DNA of 6,536 nucleotides, taken from contig JBARRR010000165.1 of the NCBI GenBank assembly GCA_049644325.1, forward strand, positions 1-6,536, in the 5' to 3' direction. The notes beneath the pieces are model-generated. The model was given only the letters and a program-made list of their open reading frames with translations. It did not search any database and was not told the origin of the DNA. This document shows, in pieces, positions 1-5,687 of this stretch. A program made the translations under genes and the position numbers. Positions within the stretch are counted from its first letter, which is position 1; each line of letters begins with the position of its first letter. The DNA is from DASZHA01 sp049644325 (GTDB lineage Bacteria > Chloroflexota > Dormibacteria > DASZGP01).

Positions 1-842
1 GCGGGCGTTTCGACGACGCCGCCCGCGTCGGCGCCGAGCTGCGGCCGCTGGCCGACCACATCAAGCACCACGGTGCTCACCTGCTCCTGGTCCGCGGCGA
101 CATCGCCAGGGCGTCGATGAACGGCGACCTCGATGGAATCCAGGCACTGGCCCGACGCGAGATCGAGGTCTGCGAGGAGGCGGGGTTCACCTGGACCGAC
201 ACCCCGCACGTCTCGCTGGCGCACGCGGCCTTCTGGCGCGGCGACTGGGAGACCGCGCTCGAGGAGGTCAAGATCGCCGAGTCCATGGAGCAGCCGAGCT
301 TCGCCGCGGGGCAGGCCGGTGGCGCCAGGTTCCGCCTGCTGGCCTACATGGACCGCCGCGACGAAGCGATGGAGCTGCACCGCAGCCTGCGCCACGATAT
401 CGCCGAGCCTGACCAGCCCAACGCCGCCGGCCGCTGGGTGGCGCTGCAGCGGGTCGTCGAGGGCTTCTGGGCCTTGGGCATGTACGACGAGGCCGCCGAG
501 CTGCTCCCGGCGATGGAGCAGGCGCTCGCCCTGGGCGCGATCTTCAACGGCTTTGAGGGCACCATCCTCGAAACCACGGCCGGCATCGGCGCCGCTGCCG
601 CGCGTCTGTGGGACAAGTCCGAGGCCCACTTCGCCTCGGCGCTGAAGGTGGCGGAATCGACGCCCCACCGAATCGAGCGGGCCGACATCCGGCGCTTCCG
701 AGCCCAGGCCCTGCTGCTCCGGGGAGAGGACGGCGATGCCCAGACCGCCGGGGCACTGTTGGTCGAGGCCGGCGATGCCTACCGGAAGCTGGGGATGCCG
801 CGCCACGCGGCCATCGTCAAGGAGCTGGCGGAAGGGATCTAG
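1..842 (+). CDS. TPR-repeat protein, C-terminal part (5' end outside window)
   Basis: The reading frame is open from the left edge (first full codon at base 3) to TAG at 840-842, giving 279 visible residues. The ATG at 117 is internal, because the frame continues upstream without a stop and with the same composition. The protein is mostly amphipathic helix in pairs resembling degenerate tetratricopeptide repeats: GDWETAL near residues 80-86, MDRRDEAMEL near 116-125, LGMYDEAAELL near 158-168, SEAHFASALKVAE near 206-218, and a final YRKLGMPRHA near 260-269. Such tails are known at the C-termini of large AAA/STAND-type or cyclase-linked regulators and AfsR/BTAD-like proteins, where they serve as protein-interaction scaffolds. 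No catalytic or DNA-binding domain lies in the visible part, so the parent family is undetermined. The gene converges on the response regulator, with 6 nt between the two stop codons. I am confident it is coding and a helical repeat protein, much less so of any specific family. Confidence 0.8.
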   Translation, partial: GRFDDAARVGAELRPLADHIKHHGAHLLLVRGDIARASMNGDLDGIQALARREIEVCEEAGFTWTDTPHVSLAHAAFWRGDWETALEEVKIAESMEQPSFAAGQAGGARFRLLAYMDRRDEAMELHRSLRHDIAEPDQPNAAGRWVALQRVVEGFWALGMYDEAAELLPAMEQALALGAIFNGFEGTILETTAGIGAAAARLWDKSEAHFASALKVAESTPHRIERADIRRFRAQALLLRGEDGDAQTAGALLVEAGDAYRKLGMPRHAAIVKELAEGI

Positions 843-848
843 CCGGGG

Positions 849-1454
849 TCAGAGCCAGCCCTTGGCCTCGGCGGCCTTGGCGGCCTCGAACCGGTTGCGC
901 GCCCCGAGCTTCTGGATCGCCGCCGAGAGATGGTTCCGGACCGTCCCCTCGGAAAGGTGCAGCGACCTGGCGATCTCGGCGATGGTGCTGCCCGCGGCCG
1001 ACGCCTCCAGGACCTCCCGTTCCCGCCACGAGAGCGGCCCCTTGCCCTCGGTCAGCGCCTGCGCCGCGAGGTTGGGATCCACCACCCGCTCCCCCGCCAC
1101 CGTGCGCCGGATGGCCACCGCCAGCTCGGCCGCCGGCGCGTCCTTGAGGAGGAAGCCGCGGGCGCCGCTCTCCATCGCCCGGCGCAGGAAGCCGGGCCGG
1201 CCGAAGGTGGTCAGGATCAGCACGGCGCAGGCGGGCAGCTCCGCGGTCAGCTCGGCGGCCGCCTGGATGCCGTCCAGGCCCGGCATCTCGATGTCGAGCA
1301 GGGCGACATCGGGTCGGGCTTCGCGGGCAGCCGCCAGCACGGCGTCACCGCGGTCGACCTGGGCTACCACGTCGATGTCCTCTTCGATGCCGAGCAGCGA
1401 CGCCAGTGCCTCGCGGACCATCGTCTGGTCCTCGGCCAAAAGGACCCGGATCAA
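849..1454 (-). CDS. NarL/DesR-type response regulator (receiver + LuxR HTH)
   Basis: This 201-residue protein has the usual length and layout of a NarL-family regulator. The receiver domain covers about residues 1-118, with acidic pair E8-D9, phospho-acceptor D54 in LLDIEMPGLDG, T82 and K104. The LuxR-type helix-turn-helix covers about 140-201, with LSWREREVL (141-149), IAEIARSLHLSEGTVRNHL (158-176) and a C-terminal AEAKGWL. This HTH and tail closely resemble the DesR-like subgroup. The start is taken as TTG at 1454-1452, which gives the family-typical opening MIRVLLAEDQ. The frame stays open upstream inside the kinase gene, but no start codon sits nearer and the upstream residues are Pro/Ala-rich read-through. 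No good Shine-Dalgarno is seen, and the kinase stop is only 13 nt upstream, so translational coupling is likely. It should be phosphorylated by the adjacent kinase and probably acts on the divergent region at 2617-2774. Function is clear by family; the targets are inferred. Confidence 0.93.
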   Translation of the reverse strand: MIRVLLAEDQTMVREALASLLGIEEDIDVVAQVDRGDAVLAAAREARPDVALLDIEMPGLDGIQAAAELTAELPACAVLILTTFGRPGFLRRAMESGARGFLLKDAPAAELAVAIRRTVAGERVVDPNLAAQALTEGKGPLSWREREVLEASAAGSTIAEIARSLHLSEGTVRNHLSAAIQKLGARNRFEAAKAAEAKGWL

Positions 1455-1467
1455 TTGCGGACCGGGA

Positions 1468-2616
1468 TCAGTTGCTGCTGGCCTCGGGGACGGGGACGCG
1501 GACGGCGAGGCGGAAGCCGCGGCCCGCCAGCTGCTCGGCCCGCATCTTGCCGCCCACCGCGGCAACCCGTTCGCCCAGGCCCTGGAGCCCATTGCCGGGG
1601 GCGCTGCCGGGCTCCAGCCGCCCAGTGCCGTCGTCGGTGATGACCAGGACCGCCGCCCCGTTGTCGCGCGCCAGCCGCACGAAGCACTCGTTGGCGCGCG
1701 AGTGGCGCAGGATGTTGGTGGCTCCCTCGCGCACCGCCCAGGCCAGCACCGACTCGGTGTCCTCGGGCAGCTCGCCCGCCTTCTGGTCGTACCGCACCGA
1801 GATGCCCGCGCTCTCCAGCATCTCGCGGGCACCGTGCAGCTCGGCGTCGAGACTGGTCTGGCGGTAACCGGCGACCGCCGCGCGCACGTCACGCAGGGAG
1901 TCGCGGGCAACGCGCTCGATATCGGCGATCTCGCCGGCCGCACGCCCCGGGTCCCGGTCGAGCATGTTGCGGGCGACCTCGCTCTTGAGGACGATCACCG
2001 ACAGGCTGTGGCCCAGCAGGTCATGGAGGTCGCGGGCAAAACGCATCCGCTCCTCCCCCACCGCCAGCCGTGACAGCTCGTCCTGGGCCGACTTGAGCCG
2101 CTCGATCGCGTTGATCAGCTGCCGAACCCCTACCATGCCCAGGCCAATGAGGGTCACCAGCACCACCGGGTTCAGGTCGGGGAGGTGGTTGCGGTTGGAG
2201 ATGACGCCGATCGCCGCCGCCAACAGGCCCAGGCCGATGCACCACGCGATTCCCGTCTTCCAGCCCGACCAGACGGCGGCCGCCACCGCGACGTAGATCA
2301 GCATGTAGCTGATGCTGATGGCCGCCGCGCCGCCGCTCCCAACCACCGATACCAGGATGATGCCGAGCATCCCGCCGATGGCGATCGCGAAGGCCACGCG
2401 AGAGCCACCATATGCGACCCGGAACCAGAACCAGACGTAGATGGCAGCGAAGGCAACGATGATCGCGATGACCGGCCACGGGTTGGGATAGTCCGGCGAT
2501 CCCTGGAGCGCCTGGGTGATCGGCCAGGCCAGCATGCACAGCCACGCCAGCGCGAAAAATCGACCTATCCAGCGGCCCCTTGTCTCGTAGCTGAGCACGA
2601 TCTCAGGATAGGCCAA
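1468..2616 (-). CDS. DesK-like sensor histidine kinase, multi-pass membrane
   Basis: The product is 382 residues from a TTG start. The N-terminal half (about 15-166) contains roughly six hydrophobic segments (near 15-35, 47-66, 73-93, 97-117, 121-139, 149-166) with almost no extracytoplasmic domain, as in kinases that sense within the membrane. A short linker helix leads to a HisKA_3 dimerisation domain with FARDLHDLLGHSLS, phospho-acceptor H198 and the DxxxH phosphatase-type motif (D199, H203). The HATPase domain has an N box with REGATNILRHS (N301), a G1 box DDGTG (328-332) and a G2 box GNGLQGLGER (341-350). The start is uncertain: no ATG lies between the upstream in-frame TGA and this TTG, and GTG at 2598-2596 (residue 7) is the alternative. 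It precedes and appears coupled to the response regulator, and is divergent from the 2TM/ABC operon. The presumed role is sensing the membrane or a membrane-active compound; the signal is unknown. Confidence 0.92.
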   Translation of the reverse strand: MAYPEIVLSYETRGRWIGRFFALAWLCMLAWPITQALQGSPDYPNPWPVIAIIVAFAAIYVWFWFRVAYGGSRVAFAIAIGGMLGIILVSVVGSGGAAAISISYMLIYVAVAAAVWSGWKTGIAWCIGLGLLAAAIGVISNRNHLPDLNPVVLVTLIGLGMVGVRQLINAIERLKSAQDELSRLAVGEERMRFARDLHDLLGHSLSVIVLKSEVARNMLDRDPGRAAGEIADIERVARDSLRDVRAAVAGYRQTSLDAELHGAREMLESAGISVRYDQKAGELPEDTESVLAWAVREGATNILRHSRANECFVRLARDNGAAVLVITDDGTGRLEPGSAPGNGLQGLGERVAAVGGKMRAEQLAGRGFRLAVRVPVPEASSN

Positions 2617-2622
2617 CCCTGG

Positions 2623-2650
2623 CTTTAACCAAACTGACGCACGCCATCAA
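2623..2650 (-). promoter_or_regulatory. Candidate promoter of the kinase-regulator operon
   Basis: On the minus strand TTGATG (2650-2645) is followed after 16 nt by TTAAAG (2628-2623), a plausible -35/-10 pair for a housekeeping sigma factor, though the -10 is imperfect and the spacer one base short. Transcription would begin about 6-7 nt downstream, at or next to the proposed TTG start at 2616. That would make the mRNA leaderless or give it only a few leader bases, and no Shine-Dalgarno at normal spacing is present. This is read by eye. Confidence 0.35.
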
Positions 2651-2656
2651 TCCGGC

Positions 2657-2670
2657 GTGACTAATGTCAC
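2657..2670. promoter_or_regulatory. Palindromic candidate operator GTGAC-N4-GTCAC
   Basis: GTGAC (2657-2661) and GTCAC (2666-2670) are perfect inverted arms around TAAT. The site lies just upstream of the putative kinase -35, centred near -47 from the inferred start, and roughly 110 bp before the 2TM start codon. LuxR-HTH response regulators of the NarL family bind as dimers to short inverted repeats, so the co-located DesR-like protein is the natural candidate ligand. The symmetry is seen directly; regulator assignment is inference. Confidence 0.45.
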
Positions 2671-2762
2671 CGAATACTGCTTATCGCGGGCACTTTCGGG
2701 CATAGCCACCCCCCGTCTAGGGTTGAAGCCACAAGTCAGAAGGGCGAAGCGATCCCAGCCTT

Positions 2763-2768
2763 AAGGAG
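2763..2768 (+). promoter_or_regulatory. Shine-Dalgarno of the 2TM gene
   Basis: AAGGAG lies 6 nt before the ATG at 2775. It is a near-consensus ribosome binding site, much stronger than anything preceding the minus-strand genes, and it fixes the start of the small gene. Confidence 0.85.
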
Positions 2769-2774
2769 ACCGCA

Positions 2775-3113
2775 ATGAACGTCACCGATACTGTTCAACA
2801 GCCAACCACCGAACAGGACGACGCCTACCGGCGCGCGCGGCGGAGGGTCCACCAGCTGCGCGGCTTCTACAGCAACCTTTTCATGTACGTTGTCATAGTC
2901 GCGTTCCTGGCGGTGCTTAACCTTCTGACAGACCGTTCGTCCATCTGGGTCGCGTGGGTGGCTCTTGCCTGGGGACTGGCCATCGCACTCCACGGGTATT
3001 CGGTTTTCGTGACCCACGGGCCATTGGGCAGGGACTGGGAAGAGCGCAAGATCCGCGAGCTGATGGAGCGCGAGCAGCGCGCCGGCGTCGCAGGTTCCAA
3101 CCAACACCGGTAA
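2775..3113 (+). CDS. 2TM domain-containing small membrane protein
   Basis: This 112-residue protein matches the 2TM domain pattern (PF13239 type). A basic amphipathic lead-in, YRRARRRVHQLRGFYSNL (about 18-35), is followed by a first membrane helix near 36-52 (MYVVIVAFLAVLNLL) and a second near 57-80 (IWVAWVALAWGLAIALHGYSVF). A cytoplasmic tail follows, with GRDWEERKIRELMEREQ near 85-101. There is no signal peptide and no enzymatic motif. The domain is known both as a standalone protein and fused to sensor kinases or other regulators, usually without assigned function. Here it is the first gene of an operon with a MacB-type permease and ATPase, and it is divergent from a kinase/regulator pair. 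That suggests a membrane accessory or signal-coupling role for the transporter or kinase, which is inference. The start is fixed by a strong ribosome binding site. Confidence 0.88.
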   Translation: MNVTDTVQQPTTEQDDAYRRARRRVHQLRGFYSNLFMYVVIVAFLAVLNLLTDRSSIWVAWVALAWGLAIALHGYSVFVTHGPLGRDWEERKIRELMEREQRAGVAGSNQHR

Positions 3114-3129
3114 TCACTCAGAAGAAATA

Positions 3130-3133
3130 GAGG
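3130..3133 (+). promoter_or_regulatory. Weak ribosome binding site of the permease gene
   Basis: GAGG (3130-3133) lies 14 nt before the ATG at 3148, which is wider than optimal. The sequence between is AT-rich, unlike the surroundings, and may favour initiation by being unstructured. No better site is visible in the 34-nt gap. Confidence 0.4.
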
Positions 3134-3147
3134 TAGTCAGTAGATAT

Positions 3148-4356
3148 ATGGAAATCCTGCGTAACCTGTGGCGCCGCAAGCTCCGCAACATCTTGACCAT
3201 CAGCGGCATCGCGATTGGCATCCTGGCCTTCTCGACGATGGGCGCGATGGCGGAGAAGAACAACAAGCTGGTCGACGGTGGCGTGAAGTATTTCTCAGAC
3301 CACATCTCGGTTGCCGATTCCTCCAGCCAGGGCTTCGCCGGCGGCGGCGGCGGGCTTATCGCCATCGACAAGGTCGACAAGATCAAGCAGGTCGACGGCG
3401 TGGCGGCGGCGTTTGCCAGCGCAGGCGCCCCGGCCCAAGCGGAGAGCGGCATCAGCTTCTCCGTGCCGCCAACCATCACTGGCTCGGCGCCCGGCGTCTC
3501 GAACTACGAGAACTTCAAGCTGACGGCGTCGAAGGGCGTCGGACCTGACAACCTTCAGGACGGCACCGTCGTCATGGGCGCGGACATCGCCAAGCAATTC
3601 AGCAAGACCGTCGGCGAGACCATCGACCTGCCCCAGGCGCCCAAGACGCCACGGTCGGACTTCGTCAACCACAGCTTCAAGGTGGTCGGCATCCTCGACA
3701 AGACGCTTACCGCGCCGGACAACTTCGCCTTCGTCAACCTGCATGACGGCCAGCGGGCACTGTTTGACAGCCTGCCGCCGGCGCTGCGCAGCGGACCGAC
3801 CAAGGTCGATCAGAACAACCTCGTCAGCGGCATCGACGTGTACGGCAAGCCCGGCGTCAACCTCGACGACCTGGCCAAGAGGATCAACGACAACGTCGTC
3901 GGTGTGAAGGCGCAGACGCCGACGGAGATCATCAACGCCTTCAAGTCGTTCTCGCTGATCTTCAGCGCCATCACCCTGGGCGCCGCCCTGCTGGCGCTGG
4001 TCGTCGGAGGCCTCTCGGTGGTCAACACCATGCTGATGTCGGTCACCGAGCGCTACCGGGAGATCGGCCTCAAGAAGGCGGTGGGGGCCAAGACCCGCCA
4101 CATCCTGCGTGAATACCTCGCCGAGTCGGTGGTTATCGGGCTGATCGGGGGCGGCATCGGCCTCGGTTTCGGCTACGCAATCACGAGCACGATCAACGCC
4201 CTGACTGATGCCCAGAACCTGAACCTATTCCTCCTGACGCCATCACTGGCGCTGGGGGCAATCCTGTTCTCGGTCGGCCTCGGCGCCATCGCGGGGGTGA
4301 TCCCCGCCTGGAACGCCGCCCGGCTTGACCCCGTCACCGCGCTGCGGTCGCAGTAG
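3148..4356 (+). CDS. MacB/FtsX-type ABC transporter permease
   Basis: The protein is 402 residues, normal for the MacB/LolC-E/FtsX superfamily. One N-terminal membrane helix (about 16-34) after a basic start is followed by a large extracytoplasmic MacB_PCD-like domain (about 38-265). Three C-terminal helices follow, near 268-297, 323-349 and 367-387. Family hallmarks are ERYREIGLKKAVGAK (301-315), the coupling region contacting the ATPase, and a closing segment with IPAWNAARLDPVTALR (385-400). The extracytoplasmic domain begins with a Gly-rich stretch (AGGGGGL, 64-70). These permeases work as dimers by mechanotransmission to export lipids, peptides or drugs, or to drive extracytoplasmic events. 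The ATPase gene follows 28 nt downstream. No macA-like membrane-fusion gene is present in the window, consistent with a single-membrane host or with partners elsewhere. The substrate cannot be inferred. Confidence 0.93.
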   Translation: MEILRNLWRRKLRNILTISGIAIGILAFSTMGAMAEKNNKLVDGGVKYFSDHISVADSSSQGFAGGGGGLIAIDKVDKIKQVDGVAAAFASAGAPAQAESGISFSVPPTITGSAPGVSNYENFKLTASKGVGPDNLQDGTVVMGADIAKQFSKTVGETIDLPQAPKTPRSDFVNHSFKVVGILDKTLTAPDNFAFVNLHDGQRALFDSLPPALRSGPTKVDQNNLVSGIDVYGKPGVNLDDLAKRINDNVVGVKAQTPTEIINAFKSFSLIFSAITLGAALLALVVGGLSVVNTMLMSVTERYREIGLKKAVGAKTRHILREYLAESVVIGLIGGGIGLGFGYAITSTINALTDAQNLNLFLLTPSLALGAILFSVGLGAIAGVIPAWNAARLDPVTALRSQ

Positions 4357-4370
4357 TCGCCTGGACATCG

Positions 4371-4376
4371 AAGGAG
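4371..4376 (+). promoter_or_regulatory. Shine-Dalgarno of the ATPase gene
   Basis: AAGGAG lies 8 nt upstream of the ATG at 4385. It supports that start over an in-frame ATG at 4325, which lies inside the permease gene and would add 20 residues with no family counterpart. Confidence 0.85.
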
Positions 4377-4384
4377 AAATTGAA

Positions 4385-5131
4385 ATGGCTTTGATTGAGC
4401 TGAGAGACTTGAAGAAGTTCTACGGCAAGGGCGACAAGGCGGTCCACGCCATCGACGGCGTCAACCTGGACATCGAGAAGGGTGAGTTCGTCTCCATCGT
4501 CGGCCGCTCGGGGAGCGGCAAGACCACCACCCTGGACTGCCTCGGGCTCTTGATGCGGCCAACCTCGGGAACGGTCACCATCGACGGTATTGACACCAGC
4601 ACGCTGTCGGATGCCAAGCGCGCCGACTTCCGCAGCAAGCGGGTCGGCTTCATCTTCCAGGGGTTCAACCTGCTGCCCTCGCTGAACGCCATGGACAACG
4701 TCCTGCTGCCGCTGCGCTACAGCGGCGGTGACAAGAAGGCGGCGCGGAGGCGCGCCGAGGGGCTGTTCGAGGAGATCGGCATGTCCGACCGCGCCAAGCA
4801 CCGGCCGGCGGAGCTGTCCGGCGGCGAGCAGCAGCGCGTCGCCATCGCCCGGTCGCTGATCAATGAGCCGGCACTGGTGCTCGGCGACGAGCCCACCGGC
4901 GAGGTCGACACCGAGACCAGTCAGAAGCTGATCGCGCTCATGCGCCGGATGAACCGTGAGTACGGCGTCACCTTCATCATCGTCACCCACGACCTCGACC
5001 TCTCGGCCCGTACCGACCGGGTCATACGCCTCAAGGATGGTCGCGTTATCGGCGACGAGAAGCAGACGGCGCGCGAAGAGCCGGTGGCCCCCGGTGGGGA
5101 CGGCGTCGGCGAGAAGATCCTGGTCGGCTGA
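4385..5131 (+). CDS. MacB/LolD-family ABC transporter ATP-binding protein
   Basis: The protein is 248 residues with a complete nucleotide-binding domain: Walker A GRSGSGKT (40-47), Q-loop Q92 in FIFQGFNLLP, signature LSGGEQQRVAIAR (144-156), Walker B ALVLGDEPTG (163-172) with catalytic E169, and H-loop H202 in IIVTHD. The DNVLLPLRY stretch after the Q-loop is typical of the LolD/MacB/FtsE subfamily, which pairs with FtsX-like permeases such as its upstream neighbour. The D-loop reads GEVD where most relatives have GNLD. The last ~25 residues are a polar, likely disordered tail. The gene should supply ATP-driven motion to the permease as a dimer at the inner face of the membrane. It closes the operon; its stop is 16 nt from the stop of the convergent Mrr-like gene and no hairpin terminator is visible between them. 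Confidence 0.95.
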   Translation: MALIELRDLKKFYGKGDKAVHAIDGVNLDIEKGEFVSIVGRSGSGKTTTLDCLGLLMRPTSGTVTIDGIDTSTLSDAKRADFRSKRVGFIFQGFNLLPSLNAMDNVLLPLRYSGGDKKAARRRAEGLFEEIGMSDRAKHRPAELSGGEQQRVAIARSLINEPALVLGDEPTGEVDTETSQKLIALMRRMNREYGVTFIIVTHDLDLSARTDRVIRLKDGRVIGDEKQTAREEPVAPGGDGVGEKILVG

Positions 5132-5147
5132 CCCGAGGAGGAGTGTC

Positions 5148-5624
5148 TTAGGCGGCGGCCAGGAGGTGGGGAAGCCTGGCGCCGTCGACCAGCTCGAGGC
5201 CCTTGGCGGCGGCGTGGGAGTGCGCCTCGTCGGTGAACTGCCCGGTGGTCAGCATGTAGCCCCGGGTCGCGCCCGCGCCCGACATGTAGCCGGTCAGCTC
5301 GCGGACGGCGCGGTCGGAAACCTCCCAGACGTTCCAGTTGCGACACTGGACGAAGACCTTCTCAGCGCCGCGCTCGATGACGAAGTCGACAGGGCCATGG
5401 CGCTCGCTGACCGGCATCACGGAGAACCCGTCACGATGAAAGAGACGAGCCACCAGGCGCTCGACGTCCTTCCAGCCCAGCCCCTCGAGCGGCTGGGCGC
5501 CGGCGTTCGAGGGCGCGGCCCGCTGCGCCTCTTCCATGGCCACGTTGCCGCGGAAGAGCCTGGCACGGGCCGACTGGCGAAGTTGTCCCACTTGAAGAGC
5601 CACGGGTCCCAGCGTAACCACCAA
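5148..5624 (-). CDS. Small Mrr-like restriction-endonuclease-fold protein, active-site Lys replaced by Arg
   Basis: The product is 158 residues from TTG at 5624. From about residue 46 it follows the Mrr_cat pattern: WKDVERLVARLFHRDGFSV (51-69), D80 in HGPVDFVI, a core strand FVQCRNW (91-97), then VREL (107-110), a GATRGYMLTTGQFTDEA stretch (118-134) and LELVDGARL (143-151). In active PD-(D/E)xK Mrr relatives the core strand reads QxK; here it is Q93-x-R95 (codon CGC). It may therefore be impaired or act as a DNA-binding or non-cleaving relative. There is no partner domain or methylase nearby. The start is uncertain: ATG at 5537-5535 would give 129 residues and keep the whole domain, and the frame is open upstream to the stop of the cysteine desulfurase gene without another start. 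Fold assignment is fairly secure; nuclease activity is not. Confidence 0.78.
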   Translation of the reverse strand: MVVTLGPVALQVGQLRQSARARLFRGNVAMEEAQRAAPSNAGAQPLEGLGWKDVERLVARLFHRDGFSVMPVSERHGPVDFVIERGAEKVFVQCRNWNVWEVSDRAVRELTGYMSGAGATRGYMLTTGQFTDEAHSHAAAKGLELVDGARLPHLLAAA

Positions 5625-5638
5625 TCCCGCCCGAGTCA

Positions 5639-5652
5639 GTGGCGTTTGCCAC
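5639..5652. repeat. Perfect inverted repeat GTGGC-N4-GCCAC
   Basis: Five-base perfect arms around GTTT lie in the 63-nt gap between the cysteine desulfurase stop and the Mrr-like TTG start, 15 nt before that start. No T-run follows on either strand, so it is not a standard intrinsic terminator. It could be an operator or a leader hairpin, or simply chance. Confidence 0.3.
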
Positions 5653-5660
5653 CCCGTGAC

Positions 5661-5671
5661 ATAGCTGCTAT
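5661..5671. repeat. Palindrome ATAGC-N-GCTAT
   Basis: An 11-base near-perfect palindrome with a single central base lies in the same gap as the GTGGC repeat, in a locally AT-rich patch. It might be a regulator site for the Mrr-like gene. At this length it could also arise by chance. Confidence 0.25.
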
Positions 5672-5687
5672 CTCGCGGTGCTGCCAG

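Larger units (their letters stand above)
2617..2774. promoter_or_regulatory. Divergent control region between kinase and transporter operons
   Basis: These 158 bases separate two divergent operons, so both promoters should lie here. The region contains the 14-bp palindrome at 2657-2670, a candidate minus-strand promoter at 2623-2650 and the ribosome binding site of the 2TM gene at 2763-2768. Extra TGAC/GTCA half-sites occur at 2635-2638 and 2735-2738. A second, overlapping inverted repeat, CACGCC at 2640-2645 and GGCGTG at 2654-2659, flanks the putative minus-strand -35. The plus-strand promoter is not clear: TTTCGG at 2694-2699 and TAGGGT at 2718-2723, with an 18-nt spacer, is the best I can offer and is weak. 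Confidence 0.7.

Noticed and set aside
117..842. TPR gene starting at the ATG at 117
   Set aside because: The frame is open to the window edge with the same helical, Ala/Leu/Arg-rich character, so the gene is 5'-truncated by the window and not short.
849..1943. Response regulator extended to 364 residues using an upstream start at 1943
   Set aside because: The extra 163 residues are an out-of-frame reading of the kinase ATPase domain. The regulator homology begins exactly at the TTG at 1454.
736..2073. Long plus-strand open frame of 445 codons opposite the kinase and regulator genes
   Set aside because: It has no recognisable domain, is Arg/Ser/Ala-rich as expected from antisense of GC-rich coding DNA, and opposes two unmistakable genes.
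2694..2723. TTTCGG / TAGGGT as a definite promoter for the 2TM operon
   Set aside because: Both hexamers are poor and the 18-nt spacer is not decisive. It is mentioned only as a weak possibility within the control region.
3295..4101. Minus-strand open frame of 268 codons opposite the permease gene
   Set aside because: Its low-complexity Val/Asp/Leu/Gly-rich composition mirrors the third-position GC bias of the permease, and no domain or ribosome binding site is seen.
4334..4990. Minus-strand open frame of 218 codons opposite the ATPase gene
   Set aside because: It is a shadow of the ATP-binding protein, whose motifs are complete on the plus strand.
5641..5666. Tiny 8-codon minus-strand ORF (ATG at 5664) between the desulfurase and Mrr-like genes as a possible leader peptide
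   Set aside because: It is too short, has no regulatory codon run and only a distant purine stretch before it, so it cannot be distinguished from chance.
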